DNA of 64,000 bases from Ruminococcus_C sp963590855 (GCA_963590855.1 CAVAQT010000005.1:34784-98783), one strand, 5' to 3'; positions 15,166 to 23,870 are shown, counted from the stretch's first letter. Translations and numbers: made by a program. Notes: generated from the sequence alone by a model not told the origin.

Positions 15166-17562
15166 ATGCTTTCCTCTCTATTCCCCAATCGCAAATTCAT
15201 TCGTTTAGACGGCGGCATGGGCTCTATGCTGCAAAAAGGCGGCATGCCCGTGGGCGCGCTGCCGGAGGTCTATAACATCACAGAGCCGGAGCGCATCATC
15301 AACGCCCAGAAGCAGTTTGTTGCAGTTGGCTCAGACATCATCTACGCCAACACCTTCGGCGCAAACCGGCATAAAATGGCAAAGTCTGGCTATTCCGTGC
15401 AGGAACTGATCGCCGCCGGCATCGCCTGCGCCCGGGAAGCCTGTGCCGGAACAGAGACCAAGGTCGCACTGGACATCGGCCCGATCGGGCAGCTGTTAGA
15501 GCCGCTGGGCACTTTGACCTTTGAAGAGGCATACGATATTTTTAAGGAAGAAGTGCTCGCCGGACAGGATGCTGACCTCATTGTCATTGAGACCATGACC
15601 GACCTGTATGAAACCAAGGCAGCGCTTCTGGCGGCAAAGGAAAATTCCGACAAGCCCGTCATCTGCACCATGACCTTTGAGCCGAACCTCCGCACCTTCA
15701 CCGGGTGCACTGTTGCTTCTGCGGCAATGACACTGGAAGGTCTGGGCGCAGATGCTGTGGGCGTGAATTGTTCTCTCGGCCCGGATGAACTCTTTCCCAT
15801 TGTGGAGGAGATGGCAAAGTGGACGACACTGCCTCTGGTGGTAAAGCCCAATGCCGGACTCCCCGACCCGGTCACCGGAGAATATCTGGTAGACCCGGCA
15901 GAGTTTGCACAGGCTGTGGTGAAATTTGCCCAGCTGGGCGTTACCGTTTACGGCGGATGCTGCGGCACGACACCGGAGCATATCAAGGCAGCCTATGACC
16001 TGCTGAAAGAAGCAGAGATCGCCAAGAGGGAGAACATCGAGATCCCGGCGGCAGTTTGCTCCGCTTCTGAGGTAGTACAGATCGACCAGCCCCGCATCAT
16101 CGGCGAGCGCATCAACCCCACCGGCAAAAAGCGCTTCAAGGCGGCGCTTCAGGCAAACGACATGGACTATATCTTAGACCAGGCAGTGCAGCAGGTGGAC
16201 GCCGGTGCAGATCTGCTGGATGTCAACGTAGGTATGCCGGGCATTGACGAAAAGGGCATGATGATCCGCACAGTAAAGGCGCTCCAGTCCATCGGCGGCA
16301 CACCTTTGCAGCTGGACTCCACTATCCCGGCAGTCATGGAGGCCGCCCTTCGGGTATATAATGGTAAGCCCATCGTCAACTCCGTCAACGGCGAGGAAGC
16401 ATCCCTGCAAAACATCCTGCCGCTGGTCAAGAAGTACGGCGCCGCGGTAGTGGGACTGACTCTGGACGAAAACGGTATTCCCAAAAAGGCGGCAGACCGG
16501 TTTGCCATCGCCAAGCGCATTCTCGACCGCGCCACAGCACTGGGCATTCCGAAGCGTGACGTATACATCGACTGCCTGACGCTGACCGCATCGGCAGAAC
16601 AGGACGGTGCGGCAGAAACGCTGGAAGCGCTCCACCGGGTCAAGACAGAACTGGGACTGAAAACCGTTCTGGGCGTCTCCAACATTTCCTTCGGTCTGCC
16701 GAACCGTGAGGCTGTCACACGGACATTCCTCACCATGGCACTGGAAAACGGTCTGGATCTGCCCATCATCAACCCGAACATTGCTTCTATGGCAGAAGCT
16801 GTCCGGGCATTCCGTCTGCTTCGGGGATTTGACATCAACTGCACGGCATTTGTAGAAGCCTATGCCAATATGCCCACTGCCGCACCGACAGCAGCGCCCA
16901 CGGCATCTGCCAAAGCCGCTTCGGCGGAAAAAGCGCCGGAAACCTTAGATCTGCCCTATGCCATGTCCCACGGACTGAAAAACGAGGGGGCAAAAATCAC
17001 GGCACAGCTGCTGGAAACCACCGATGCCATGGAAGTGGTCAACGACATCCTGATCCCGGCACTGGACAGCGCCGGAAAGCTGTTTGAACAGGGAAAGATC
17101 TTCCTGCCGCAGCTGATCCAGACCGCAAGCGTGGCACAGGCCGCCTTTGAGGTCATCAAGACCACCCTCATTGAGCGCAACGCCGCACCGGTCAGCCGGG
17201 GCGAGATCGTTCTCGCGACGGTAAAGGGCGATATCCACGACATCGGTAAGAACATTGTCCGGGTACTTCTGGAAAACTATGGATACACTGTGTTGGATCT
17301 GGGACGGGATGTTCCGTGCCAGCTGGTGGCAGACACCGCAAAGGAGCACGGCGTAAAGCTGGTGGGACTTTCGGCGCTGATGACCACCACCCTGGGCGCG
17401 ATGGAAGAGACCATCCAGCTCGTCAAGGCATCCTGCCCGGACTGCAAGATCGTCGTGGGCGGCGCAGTGCTGACCGCAGACTATGCGGAAAAGATCGGCG
17501 CAGACTATTATGCAAAGGATGCCATGGAAACCGTGGCTGTGGCAAAAGAAGTGGTAGGCTGA
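15166..17562 (+). CDS. metH: Cobalamin-dependent methionine synthase, lacking the reactivation domain
   Basis: The 798-residue enzyme transfers a methyl group from methyl-THF to homocysteine through cobalamin. The homocysteine-binding barrel covers about 1-290, with zinc ligands in GVNCS (about 200) and GGCCGTTPEH (about 265). The pterin-binding barrel covers about 300-570 (GERINPTGKK). A Pro/Ala/Thr-rich linker near 575-600 leads to the cap and B12-binding domain, with the DIHDIGKNIV motif whose His binds cobalt (about 690). Full MetH proteins are about 1200 residues; the missing SAM-binding domain is encoded separately at 13100. AAAGGACAC precedes the ATG. I see no cobalamin riboswitch. Confidence 0.96.
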   Translation: MLSSLFPNRKFIRLDGGMGSMLQKGGMPVGALPEVYNITEPERIINAQKQFVAVGSDIIYANTFGANRHKMAKSGYSVQELIAAGIACAREACAGTETKVALDIGPIGQLLEPLGTLTFEEAYDIFKEEVLAGQDADLIVIETMTDLYETKAALLAAKENSDKPVICTMTFEPNLRTFTGCTVASAAMTLEGLGADAVGVNCSLGPDELFPIVEEMAKWTTLPLVVKPNAGLPDPVTGEYLVDPAEFAQAVVKFAQLGVTVYGGCCGTTPEHIKAAYDLLKEAEIAKRENIEIPAAVCSASEVVQIDQPRIIGERINPTGKKRFKAALQANDMDYILDQAVQQVDAGADLLDVNVGMPGIDEKGMMIRTVKALQSIGGTPLQLDSTIPAVMEAALRVYNGKPIVNSVNGEEASLQNILPLVKKYGAAVVGLTLDENGIPKKAADRFAIAKRILDRATALGIPKRDVYIDCLTLTASAEQDGAAETLEALHRVKTELGLKTVLGVSNISFGLPNREAVTRTFLTMALENGLDLPIINPNIASMAEAVRAFRLLRGFDINCTAFVEAYANMPTAAPTAAPTASAKAASAEKAPETLDLPYAMSHGLKNEGAKITAQLLETTDAMEVVNDILIPALDSAGKLFEQGKIFLPQLIQTASVAQAAFEVIKTTLIERNAAPVSRGEIVLATVKGDIHDIGKNIVRVLLENYGYTVLDLGRDVPCQLVADTAKEHGVKLVGLSALMTTTLGAMEETIQLVKASCPDCKIVVGGAVLTADYAEKIGADYYAKDAMETVAVAKEVVG

Positions 17563-17578
17563 CAAGGAGGGCATCATT

Positions 17579-18871
17579 ATGACAACCGAGCCAAACGAAA
17601 CCGAAATCCGTTCTGCCCCGTCGGAAAATGAAGAGAAAAAAGTGCGGAAATGGGACTTTGTCAACAAGCAGTGGGCAGCGACCATTATTTTCAGCGGCAT
17701 TGTGCTGCTGTTGGTGGCGTTTCTGTTCATCAAGCATGAGATCTTCACCGGGCTGCTGTCCTATGTATTCGATGTGCTGCGTCCCATCACCATCGGACTG
17801 ATTATTGCATTTGTCCTGTACCGCCCCACCTGTCAGTTTGACAAGCTGTTTCAGCGGGCAAAGCACAAATTTCCGCGCTTTCCCACCAATGCACTGGCGG
17901 TATTCTGTTCCTATTTCGTAATGCTTGCGCTGCTCGCCATTATCATCTGGATCATTGTGCCGCAGTTTATCACCAGTATCCGGGACTTCGGGGACAATAT
18001 CATGATCTATTACAACAACATCATGAAATTCCTCAACAGTGACCGCGGTGAACAGATCCTCAAATTCCTGGAGGACAACGACATCAATCCGGCAATGCTC
18101 CGCACCAAACTCATGAGCCTGACCACCTACATTCCGGATGCCGTGGGGACACTCAGCACTTGGGCAAGCGGTCTCATCGGCGGTGTGATCGACTTCTTTA
18201 TTGGTCTGATCTTCTCGGTCTATGTCCTCGCCGGACGCAACAAGCTCCGGGAACAGGGCAAGGTGATCTTCCGGCATTTTCTGCCGAAAAAGCATTACAA
18301 CCGGCTTTCGCATTACGGCAGACTGACCTTTTCCACCTTTTCCAATTTCATCAGCGGTCAGCTGTCGGACGCATTCATTCTGGGTGTGCTGATCTTCTGT
18401 GTCATGAGCATCGGCGGTCTGGAATACCCCATGATGATCGCCGTAATCATCGGCATCACCAACATGATCCCCTATGTCGGCCCGTGGATGGGCACGATCC
18501 CCTGTGCGCTGATCCTGCTCATGGTAAAGCCCAGTCACGCCATTGCCTTTGTCATTATCGTAATCATTGCGCAGCAGATCGACAGCAACCTGATCTATCC
18601 CCGTGTGGTCGGTACTTCGGTGGGACTCCCTGCCATTTGGGTGCTGTTCGCCATTACCGTGGGCGGCGGTCTGTTCGGCGTACTGGGAATGATCGTAGGC
18701 GTTCCTGTTATGTCCATCATTTACACTGTGATTCGGGAAAAAACCGCCGGCACATCCGAAACGCCAAAGGAAAAGCCAACGCCAAAGCGAAAATGGCACA
18801 TCCGAAAATCCGTTCAGGCACTGCGCAGCCATGCAGAAAAGCTGCGTTCTGACCAAAATAAAAAAGACTGA
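17579..18871 (+). CDS. AI-2E family transporter (PerM-like permease)
   Basis: The 430-residue integral membrane protein has a charged N-terminal tail (about 1-32), paired TMs at the N terminus (about 35-55, 63-84 and 98-125), a soluble stretch, and the family's C-terminal TM bundle with NMIPYVGPWMG (about 297-307) and QQIDSNLIYPRVVGTSVGLPAIWVLFAI region (about 338-365). Family members export small molecules or ions; autoinducer-2 export is known for one member only. It ends in a Lys/Arg-rich tail. AAGGAGG lies 8 bases upstream, 16 bp behind metH, so it may be co-transcribed. The cargo is unknown. Confidence 0.88.
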   Translation: MTTEPNETEIRSAPSENEEKKVRKWDFVNKQWAATIIFSGIVLLLVAFLFIKHEIFTGLLSYVFDVLRPITIGLIIAFVLYRPTCQFDKLFQRAKHKFPRFPTNALAVFCSYFVMLALLAIIIWIIVPQFITSIRDFGDNIMIYYNNIMKFLNSDRGEQILKFLEDNDINPAMLRTKLMSLTTYIPDAVGTLSTWASGLIGGVIDFFIGLIFSVYVLAGRNKLREQGKVIFRHFLPKKHYNRLSHYGRLTFSTFSNFISGQLSDAFILGVLIFCVMSIGGLEYPMMIAVIIGITNMIPYVGPWMGTIPCALILLMVKPSHAIAFVIIVIIAQQIDSNLIYPRVVGTSVGLPAIWVLFAITVGGGLFGVLGMIVGVPVMSIIYTVIREKTAGTSETPKEKPTPKRKWHIRKSVQALRSHAEKLRSDQNKKD

Positions 18872-18900
18872 TCCGTTCCTGCCCATCTGGAACGTAAACA

Positions 18901-18942
18901 AAAAGCGTCCTCTGAACACAACCGTTCAGAGGACGCTTTTTT
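18901..18942. terminator. Bidirectional terminator between the permease gene and purA
   Basis: AAAAGCGTCCTCTGAAC and GTTCAGAGGACGCTTTT form a 17-bp perfect stem with an ACAACC loop. It has a T run on the plus strand and an A run 5' that gives T's on the minus strand, so it serves both convergent genes. Confidence 0.92.
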
Positions 18943-18969
18943 ATATCAGATAAAATCGTATCGAATCCA

Positions 18970-20244
18970 TTACCGTTCCAGGATCTGGCTTCTGTCCGGG
19001 CCGTTGCCGACCATGACTACCTTGCACTCGCAGACTTCTTCCAGACGAGCAATATACTTCTTGCAAGCCTCCGGCAGTTCGTCAAAGCTCTTGCAGTTAG
19101 AGATATCTTCGTCAAAGCCCTCGAATTCCTCATAGATCGGTGCACAGTCCGCCAGGGATTCCAGCGCAGCCGGGAAATCCTTCAGCACTGTGCCGTCCGG
19201 CTTCTGATAGCCGACACACATTTTCAGTGTGCCGATGCCGCTGAGGGTATCCAGCTTGTTGATTGCCAGACCATCCAGACCGTTGGTGCGGACAGAATGA
19301 CGCACGATCACCGCATCGAACCAACCGGTACGGCGCGGTCTGCCGGTGGTAGTACCGAACTCGCCGCCCTTGTTGCGGATCACATCGCCGGTCTCATCGT
19401 TCAGTTCCGTCGGGAACGGGCCCTTGCCCACACGGGTGGTATAAGCCTTTGCCACACCGATGATGTTGGTAATCATCTTCGGGCCTACGCCAGTACCGAT
19501 GCATGCACCAGCTGCGATGGGGTGAGAAGAGGTAACATACGGATAAGTACCGAAGTCAATGTCCAGCAGAGTTGCCTGCGCACCCTCGAACATAATGTTC
19601 TTTCCTGCCTTGTTTGCCTCATAGGTCAGTACGGAAACGTCATCCACATACTTTGCCAGGCGCTTGCCGTATTCGGTGTACTCTGCGATCACAGCATCCA
19701 GATCGAATGCCTCGCCGCCGTAAACTGCGGTAATGATCTTGTTTTTCAGTTCGCCGGTCGTCCGCGCCTTTTCTGCGAAGATCTCCGGGTGAACCAGGTC
19801 ATAGACACGCAGACCGCAGCGCTCGTACTTATCCATATAAGTCGGGCCGATGCCGCGCTTGGTCGTACCGATATCAGAGTTGCCGCGGAACTTTTCCGAC
19901 AGGCCATCCAGTGCGATATGCCACGGCATAACCACATGGGCGCGCGGGTCGATCTTCAGGTTTGCGGTGGAAATGCCGCGGCTTTCCAGACCGTCCAGCT
20001 CCGAAATAAAGTCCTTCGGATCAAGGACAACACCAGCGCCGATGAGGCACAGTGTCTCCGGATACAGGATACCGGACGGGATCAGGTGCAGCTTGTACAC
20101 CTCACCGTTGTTGACAACGGTATGACCGGCATTATTGCCGCCCGTTGCACGGACAACCACATCCGCACGGGATGCCATAATGTCAATGATCTTACCCTTT
20201 CCTTCGTCTCCCCACTGTGAACCGACTACAATATTTGCAGGCAT
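18970..20244 (-). CDS. purA: Adenylosuccinate synthetase
   Basis: PurA condenses IMP and aspartate with GTP to adenylosuccinate, the first step from IMP to AMP. The 424-residue protein begins with the GTP-binding GSQWGDEGKGKIID loop (residues 6-19), carries GGNNAGHTVV (about 36-45), the GTTKRGIGPTY motif near 125 and the C-terminal GNGPDRSQ. Length is canonical. The start at 20244 removes a non-conserved 16-residue extension and has GAGGAG upstream. It is monocistronic, with a consensus promoter at 20331-20359. Confidence 0.98.
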   Translation of the reverse strand: MPANIVVGSQWGDEGKGKIIDIMASRADVVVRATGGNNAGHTVVNNGEVYKLHLIPSGILYPETLCLIGAGVVLDPKDFISELDGLESRGISTANLKIDPRAHVVMPWHIALDGLSEKFRGNSDIGTTKRGIGPTYMDKYERCGLRVYDLVHPEIFAEKARTTGELKNKIITAVYGGEAFDLDAVIAEYTEYGKRLAKYVDDVSVLTYEANKAGKNIMFEGAQATLLDIDFGTYPYVTSSHPIAAGACIGTGVGPKMITNIIGVAKAYTTRVGKGPFPTELNDETGDVIRNKGGEFGTTTGRPRRTGWFDAVIVRHSVRTNGLDGLAINKLDTLSGIGTLKMCVGYQKPDGTVLKDFPAALESLADCAPIYEEFEGFDEDISNCKSFDELPEACKKYIARLEEVCECKVVMVGNGPDRSQILER

Positions 20245-20330
20245 AAGAAACTCCTCACTTTTCAAAAAACTACAGAATTTTGCCGAAAGCACTGCTTTCA
20301 GCGCAGTATCTCACTGCATCATACTACTCT

Positions 20331-20359
20331 ATTATAGCAGGATTTTCGGGGAAATGCAA
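20331..20359 (-). promoter_or_regulatory. Promoter of purA
   Basis: On the minus strand TTGCAT (20359-20354) and TATAAT (20336-20331) are 17 bases apart, with about 85 bases of leader before purA. I see no PurR-type inverted repeat. Confidence 0.8.
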
Positions 20360-20400
20360 TAGCGTTTGCAGATTTTTTTCTTTTTCTGTCGTTTCTCTGC

Positions 20401-20424
20401 AAAAAAGCACCGGTTTCCCGATGC
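20401..20424 (-). terminator. Possible minus-strand terminator upstream of purA
   Basis: Read on the minus strand, GCATCGG and CCGGTGC pair around GAAA and are followed by TTTTTT. It could end a minus-strand transcript from the repeat region. Confidence 0.5.
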
Positions 20425-20531
20425 TGATTTTCTGATGCGTCTGTATTTGACATTTTTTGTCATAGCCTGCCATCCCCCAGTGCGTCTGCTGAACAATGAT
20501 CTCTACAGATTTGTCCGTAATGCGTTCTTAT

Positions 20532-20600
20532 TGTAGGGGCGAACATCGTTCGCCCGGGACACACCTCAAAAGCAACGGGCGAACACTGTTCGCCCCTACA
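20532..20600. repeat. Inverted repeat of a TGTAGGGGCGAAC-type palindromic element
   Basis: TGTAGGGGCGAACATCGTTCGCCCG (20532-20556) is matched by its near-perfect inverse CGGGCGAACACTGTTCGCCCCTACA (20576-20600) across a 19-base spacer. Each arm itself contains a GGGCGAAC/GTTCGCCC palindrome. Elements of this type recur in many bacterial genomes as REP-like intergenic repeats; mobility here is not shown. Confidence 0.8.
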
Positions 20601-20664
20601 GATTCCACGAATTTGATTTTTCACATTTACTACAATCAAAAAAATAGTAAAAAGCATCACCACA

Positions 20665-20763
20665 AAAAGAAAAAGAAATAACCGCCCCTAAAGCTGCAAA
20701 CTTGGACGGTTATTTCAAATAATCAATTCATGGGAGCAGACCGTCTACTGGTATGCTCTTTTC
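20665..20763 (-). ncRNA. Candidate small RNA (about 100 nt), possibly a type I antitoxin RNA
   Basis: A perfect minus-strand promoter (20798-20770) would start transcription near 20763, and a hairpin with T-rich tail ends it near 20665. The RNA opens with a hairpin (GAGCATACC...GGTCTGCTC) and contains no usable open frame. The hairpin-plus-convergent terminator layout resembles antitoxin RNAs of par/Fst-like systems in Firmicutes. I see no convincing toxin frame on the opposite strand; the place it should occupy is partly filled by the palindromic repeat. The RNA is well supported as a transcription unit, its function is not. Confidence 0.5.
20676..20716 (-). terminator. Terminator of the candidate small RNA
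   Basis: GAAATAACCG and CGGTTATTTC pair around a 20-base internal region; on the minus strand TTTTTCTTTTT follows. Confidence 0.65.
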
Positions 20764-20769
20764 TCTTTT

Positions 20770-20798
20770 ATTATACCGTACTCACAGAGATTTGTCAA
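20770..20798 (-). promoter_or_regulatory. Perfect consensus promoter of the candidate small RNA
   Basis: On the minus strand TTGACA (20798-20793) and TATAAT (20775-20770) are exactly 17 bases apart, with no protein gene following in that direction. Confidence 0.85.
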
Positions 20799-20929
20799 GA
20801 GACAGATCTCTTTTTTTCTGCCGTTTATCTGCAAAAACATACCGGTTGTCGAAAATGGCTTGAGCCGCCGTGAAAAATATGCTATGATAGACTGGCAGTC
20901 GACCGCAGCGAAAGGAGGAGACATCCCAC

Positions 20930-21370
20930 GTGAAAATACAAATACAGCTGGACAATCAATGCGAAGAGCCGGAAATTCTGATCCGCACCGCTGCCGTAAC
21001 CGCCGAAGTCCGGGAACTCATGGAAAAGCTGTCCGAAAAGCGCTCCGATTCCATCATAGGCTATGACGCAGACAGCGCTGTCCTATTAGAAAAAGCCCAG
21101 ATCCTACGCATTTACGGCGCATCACAAAAAGTCTATGCCCAGACGCTCCAAGGGGAATTTTGTCTGCGGCAGCGGCTCTATGAACTGGAACAGCTGCTGG
21201 ACGAAAAAACCTTTGTCCGTATCTCCAAATCGGAGATCATCAACCTGCATTTTGTGAAACGACTGGATCTCAGCATCACCGGCACGATTGGAATCCAACT
21301 GAAAACCGGCGAGACCGCCTATGTTTCCAGGCGCTATGTCAACCGCATCAAATCCATATTGGGACTTTAG
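20930..21370 (+). CDS. LytTR family DNA-binding regulator
   Basis: The 146-residue protein ends in a LytTR DNA-binding domain (about 50-146), with FVRISKSEIINLHFVKRLDL (about 97-116) and the YVSRRYVNRIKSILGL terminus. Its N-terminal half is short and has no receiver domain. It starts with GTG at 20930 behind a strong AAAGGAGGAG, nine bases upstream. Such short LytTR proteins are commonly paired with a DUF3021 membrane protein, as here (21383), and usually regulate their own operon or a nearby membrane function. The signal is unknown. Confidence 0.9.
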   Translation: MKIQIQLDNQCEEPEILIRTAAVTAEVRELMEKLSEKRSDSIIGYDADSAVLLEKAQILRIYGASQKVYAQTLQGEFCLRQRLYELEQLLDEKTFVRISKSEIINLHFVKRLDLSITGTIGIQLKTGETAYVSRRYVNRIKSILGL

Positions 21371-21382
21371 GAGGTCAGCTCT

Positions 21383-21838
21383 ATGAAAAAACAGATCCTG
21401 CTCCGCAGCGCCATCGGTTTCCCGATCGGTGTATGCGTCAGCAACCTCATACTTCTGGTGATTGCCCTTTGCATCGGCACATATGCACCGTGTGCCCCGG
21501 GTTGTACCACTTTGTTCGGCTCTGAGACCGCCGGTGCAACGGCACAATTTTTGCTGTCCGGGCTGGTCGGTGCTGTTTTCGCCGGCAGTTCCGTCATCTG
21601 GGAAGTGGAATCGTGGAGTTTATTCCGTGCCACCGCCACCCACTTCTGCATCGTTACGCCCCTGTTCTGGATCGTCTCACTGCTGTTGGGCTGGTGCGGT
21701 CTGAACCTGTGGGGGATGCTGCTCTATCTGGGCATTTTCCTTTGCATTTATCTCAGCATCTGGCTCAGCCAGTACAGCGTCTATCGCCGGAAGATCCGAA
21801 AGATCAACCAGAAGCTACAAGAGGACACGAAGCAATAA
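21383..21838 (+). CDS. DUF3021 family membrane protein
   Basis: The 151-residue protein has four hydrophobic segments: about 10-33, 52-72, 84-104 and 110-130, and a basic C-terminal tail (YRRKIRKINQKLQED). This is the DUF3021 pattern. It starts 12 bp after the LytTR gene behind AGGAGG. Family members are co-encoded with LytTR regulators and may act as membrane-bound partners that control the regulator; this is inference. The loop APCAPGC carries two cysteines that might respond to redox state. Confidence 0.88.
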   Translation: MKKQILLRSAIGFPIGVCVSNLILLVIALCIGTYAPCAPGCTTLFGSETAGATAQFLLSGLVGAVFAGSSVIWEVESWSLFRATATHFCIVTPLFWIVSLLLGWCGLNLWGMLLYLGIFLCIYLSIWLSQYSVYRRKIRKINQKLQEDTKQ

Positions 21839-21867
21839 ACAGATATCGCACAATGTCCCGGCGACAC

Positions 21868-21908
21868 AAAACGCCTCCTGCACCCGACATGCAGAAGGCG
21901 TTCTTTTA
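21868..21908. terminator. Bidirectional terminator between DUF3021 gene and metalloprotease gene
   Basis: AACGCCTCCTGCA and TGCAGAAGGCGTT pair (one mismatch) around a 7-base loop. T-rich tracts flank both sides. Confidence 0.75.
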
Positions 21909-21918
21909 TCATATCATT

Positions 21919-23574
21919 TTACTTCGAGAATCGTCCGTCCTCGTCCTTGATCTTGCTCCACATATAGCGCAGCATCCATCCGTCGAAATCGGTGATCTTC
22001 ATGGCAGAGCCTGCCATCATCAGGGAGTTTTCGCCGCCGGGGAATCCTCCGGGCGGGAATCCGTTGGATTCGCCCTCGCCGCCGTAGAAATCCGTCATGC
22101 CAAAGCCGTGACCGATCTCATGCTCCAACACATGAATGCCAGAACCGTCCAGCATATTGAGGTATGCCGTATCGGAGAGCCGCTGTCCCCAGTCACCGCC
22201 GCAGCCGCCGATGTCCGGGAAACCCTGTGTGCCCCACAGGTACATGTCAAAGCGTTTGTCCAGACCGCCGGGATAACTGTAGCTGCTGTCGGCAAAGTGG
22301 TCAAACCGGGAGATCTCAGACGGCGCACTGGGCAGCTTATCCGGGATGGTATCCACACCGTTGGAGGTGTCATAGGTACTGTCATAGTCGGAAATGAGAT
22401 TGTCATAGACGATTTCATCCGGCTGGAGATCCTGCAAAACAGATTTGTCCAGCACTGCCCAGCCCACGATTTTTACGTCCACATGGTCATATTTCCAGCC
22501 GTCCCAGCCCTTGAGCCAGTCGTTCCAGCCGTTGATACAGTCGCTCACCAGTTTTTCAAACTGCTGCCGCTGCTCCAGAGTCAGCGTCCGGTAAGACTGC
22601 CACCGTACCACATAGTTGATCGTACCGTTTCCGGCATCGATCTGGTCAAAGATGGTGTTCCGGCGTTCGGTGGATTTTTCCGCCGCAATGCGGTTGTTCC
22701 AGATCCAGTCTGCCGCATAGGTATAATCTGACGGGAAGTCCGCCATGGTGAGATCCTGCCGGGGCGCTTCTGTGGTAGTGGTCACTGTGGTCATTTCTGT
22801 CGTTGCAGTGGTCTCTGTGTCAGTCGTCGTGCCCATCGTCGTGGTCGTAGTCGTTGTTTCTGTGGTTGTGGTGGTTTCTGTAGCAGCAGGTTCTGTGGTT
22901 ACCGGCGGATTCGGCATAGGCACAATGCTGCACTCCGGCATGCGTACCTCTGCCAAGGTCACATCCTCCCCCAGCAGATACTGTTGGAGCAGCTGCACAT
23001 CGGCAGCATCTAAAATGCCGTCTCCGTTGGTGTCGCCCACAGCTTTCTGTGCAAAGCCTGCCGTAGGATTCTGCACCGCCTGCCGCAGCAGTGTCAAGTC
23101 CATGCCGTTCACCATGCCGTCATGATTCCAGTCCCCCATGTGCAGGTTGGTCACCGCCTCCGGTGTCACCTGTGCATAGACCGGGGACTCCACGCCACTG
23201 CGGAATCCACGCAGATAACCGTCATCACCCAGTTCAAAATTCCCGGCAGAGGTAGAAAGCTCCAGCCTGTTTTCCTTGGTATTCTCTGTTAAGTAATACT
23301 CTCCCTGGGACAGGGCGGATTTGATGGTAATGCCCAGATCCGTTTCCGTGAAGTACCATGTATTGTACGGTGCCACGCCGTCTGCCTCATAAAAGCCAAC
23401 CTGTACGCCCTCGCCCTCTGTGCCGCCGGAAACGCTGAGATAGCGCCCGGCAGGGTCACGCAGCACATATCCCGTCCAGGTGTTATACGCTTCGGATGAT
23501 ACAGCGCACACCGGCAGAGATGCCGCCGCCAGCACCGCTGCGGTCAGCGATGCCAGGATCTTCTGTTTCTTCAT
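21919..23574 (-). CDS. Secreted dockerin-containing zinc metalloprotease
   Basis: The 551-residue product has a signal peptide (KKQKILASLTAAVLAAASLPVCAVSS), a ricin-like segment with RDPAGRYLSVSGG (about 35-140), and two dockerin repeats: GDWNHDGMVNGMDLTLLRQAV (first Asp about 145) and GDTNGDGILDAADVQLLQQYL (about 178). A Thr/Glu-rich linker (about 215-270) joins a C-terminal catalytic domain with HEIGHGFGMTDFYGG, an HExxHxxGxxD zinc site near residue 490. It would be exported and docked on a cellulosome-type cohesin. The metal ligands are clear; the peptidase family is not one I can name. The start at 23574 has AAAGGAAAT upstream. Confidence 0.85.
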   Translation of the reverse strand: MKKQKILASLTAAVLAAASLPVCAVSSEAYNTWTGYVLRDPAGRYLSVSGGTEGEGVQVGFYEADGVAPYNTWYFTETDLGITIKSALSQGEYYLTENTKENRLELSTSAGNFELGDDGYLRGFRSGVESPVYAQVTPEAVTNLHMGDWNHDGMVNGMDLTLLRQAVQNPTAGFAQKAVGDTNGDGILDAADVQLLQQYLLGEDVTLAEVRMPECSIVPMPNPPVTTEPAATETTTTTETTTTTTTMGTTTDTETTATTEMTTVTTTTEAPRQDLTMADFPSDYTYAADWIWNNRIAAEKSTERRNTIFDQIDAGNGTINYVVRWQSYRTLTLEQRQQFEKLVSDCINGWNDWLKGWDGWKYDHVDVKIVGWAVLDKSVLQDLQPDEIVYDNLISDYDSTYDTSNGVDTIPDKLPSAPSEISRFDHFADSSYSYPGGLDKRFDMYLWGTQGFPDIGGCGGDWGQRLSDTAYLNMLDGSGIHVLEHEIGHGFGMTDFYGGEGESNGFPPGGFPGGENSLMMAGSAMKITDFDGWMLRYMWSKIKDEDGRFSK

Positions 23575-23689
23575 TCTGATTTCCTTTCCCCAAGTGAATT
23601 CCATCTGTCCGGAGCTGATCTTCTGAAAACCCGCGCATCCAAAAGGTGCGACTGCTGTTTTGCGCCATCTGCTCCGTCTCTAACAGATG

Positions 23690-23719
23690 TATTATACCAT
23701 AACTTTTGTATCATTGCAA
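23690..23719 (-). promoter_or_regulatory. Promoter of the dockerin metalloprotease gene
   Basis: On the minus strand TTGCAA (23719-23714) and TATAAT (23695-23690), with a TGG extension, are 18 bases apart. The leader is about 110 bases. Confidence 0.65.
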
Positions 23720-23840
23720 CAGCAATTTTCTACTTTTATGATAAATTTTCAGCAATATAACACTTCTGCTGTCGAAATGGCAGCAGGATCTCTCAGCGTT
23801 TTTACCGGAAATCCCTGTGAAATCTCGTACAAATTGCGGA

Positions 23841-23870
23841 TTGCACCAGGACTGCATTTCATGGTATAAT
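23841..23870 (+). promoter_or_regulatory. Promoter of the sugar-binding lipoprotein gene
   Basis: TTGCAC at 23841-23846 and TATAAT at 23865-23870 are 18 bases apart, with a TGG extended -10, about 48 bases before the start codon. Confidence 0.65.

Larger units (their letters stand above)
20245..20929. other. Long intergenic region with purA promoter, palindromic repeat and a probable small RNA
   Basis: No convincing protein gene is seen in this 685-bp gap. It holds the purA promoter, a minus-strand terminator-like hairpin at 20401-20424, an inverted repeat at 20532-20600, and a minus-strand promoter/terminator pair at 20798-20665. These parts are listed separately. Confidence 0.75.

Noticed and set aside
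17423..18919. A 498-residue minus-strand frame opposite the AI-2E-type permease gene.
   Set aside because: The plus-strand permease has clear membrane helices, a ribosome site and family motifs; the antisense frame is an Asp/His/Gln-rich shadow.
20460..20663. A minus-strand frame beginning MVMLFTIFLIVVNVKNQ that looks like a small hydrophobic toxin.
   Set aside because: It runs through the palindromic repeat, has no good ribosome site and begins after the terminator of the candidate small RNA. I could not support it as a gene.
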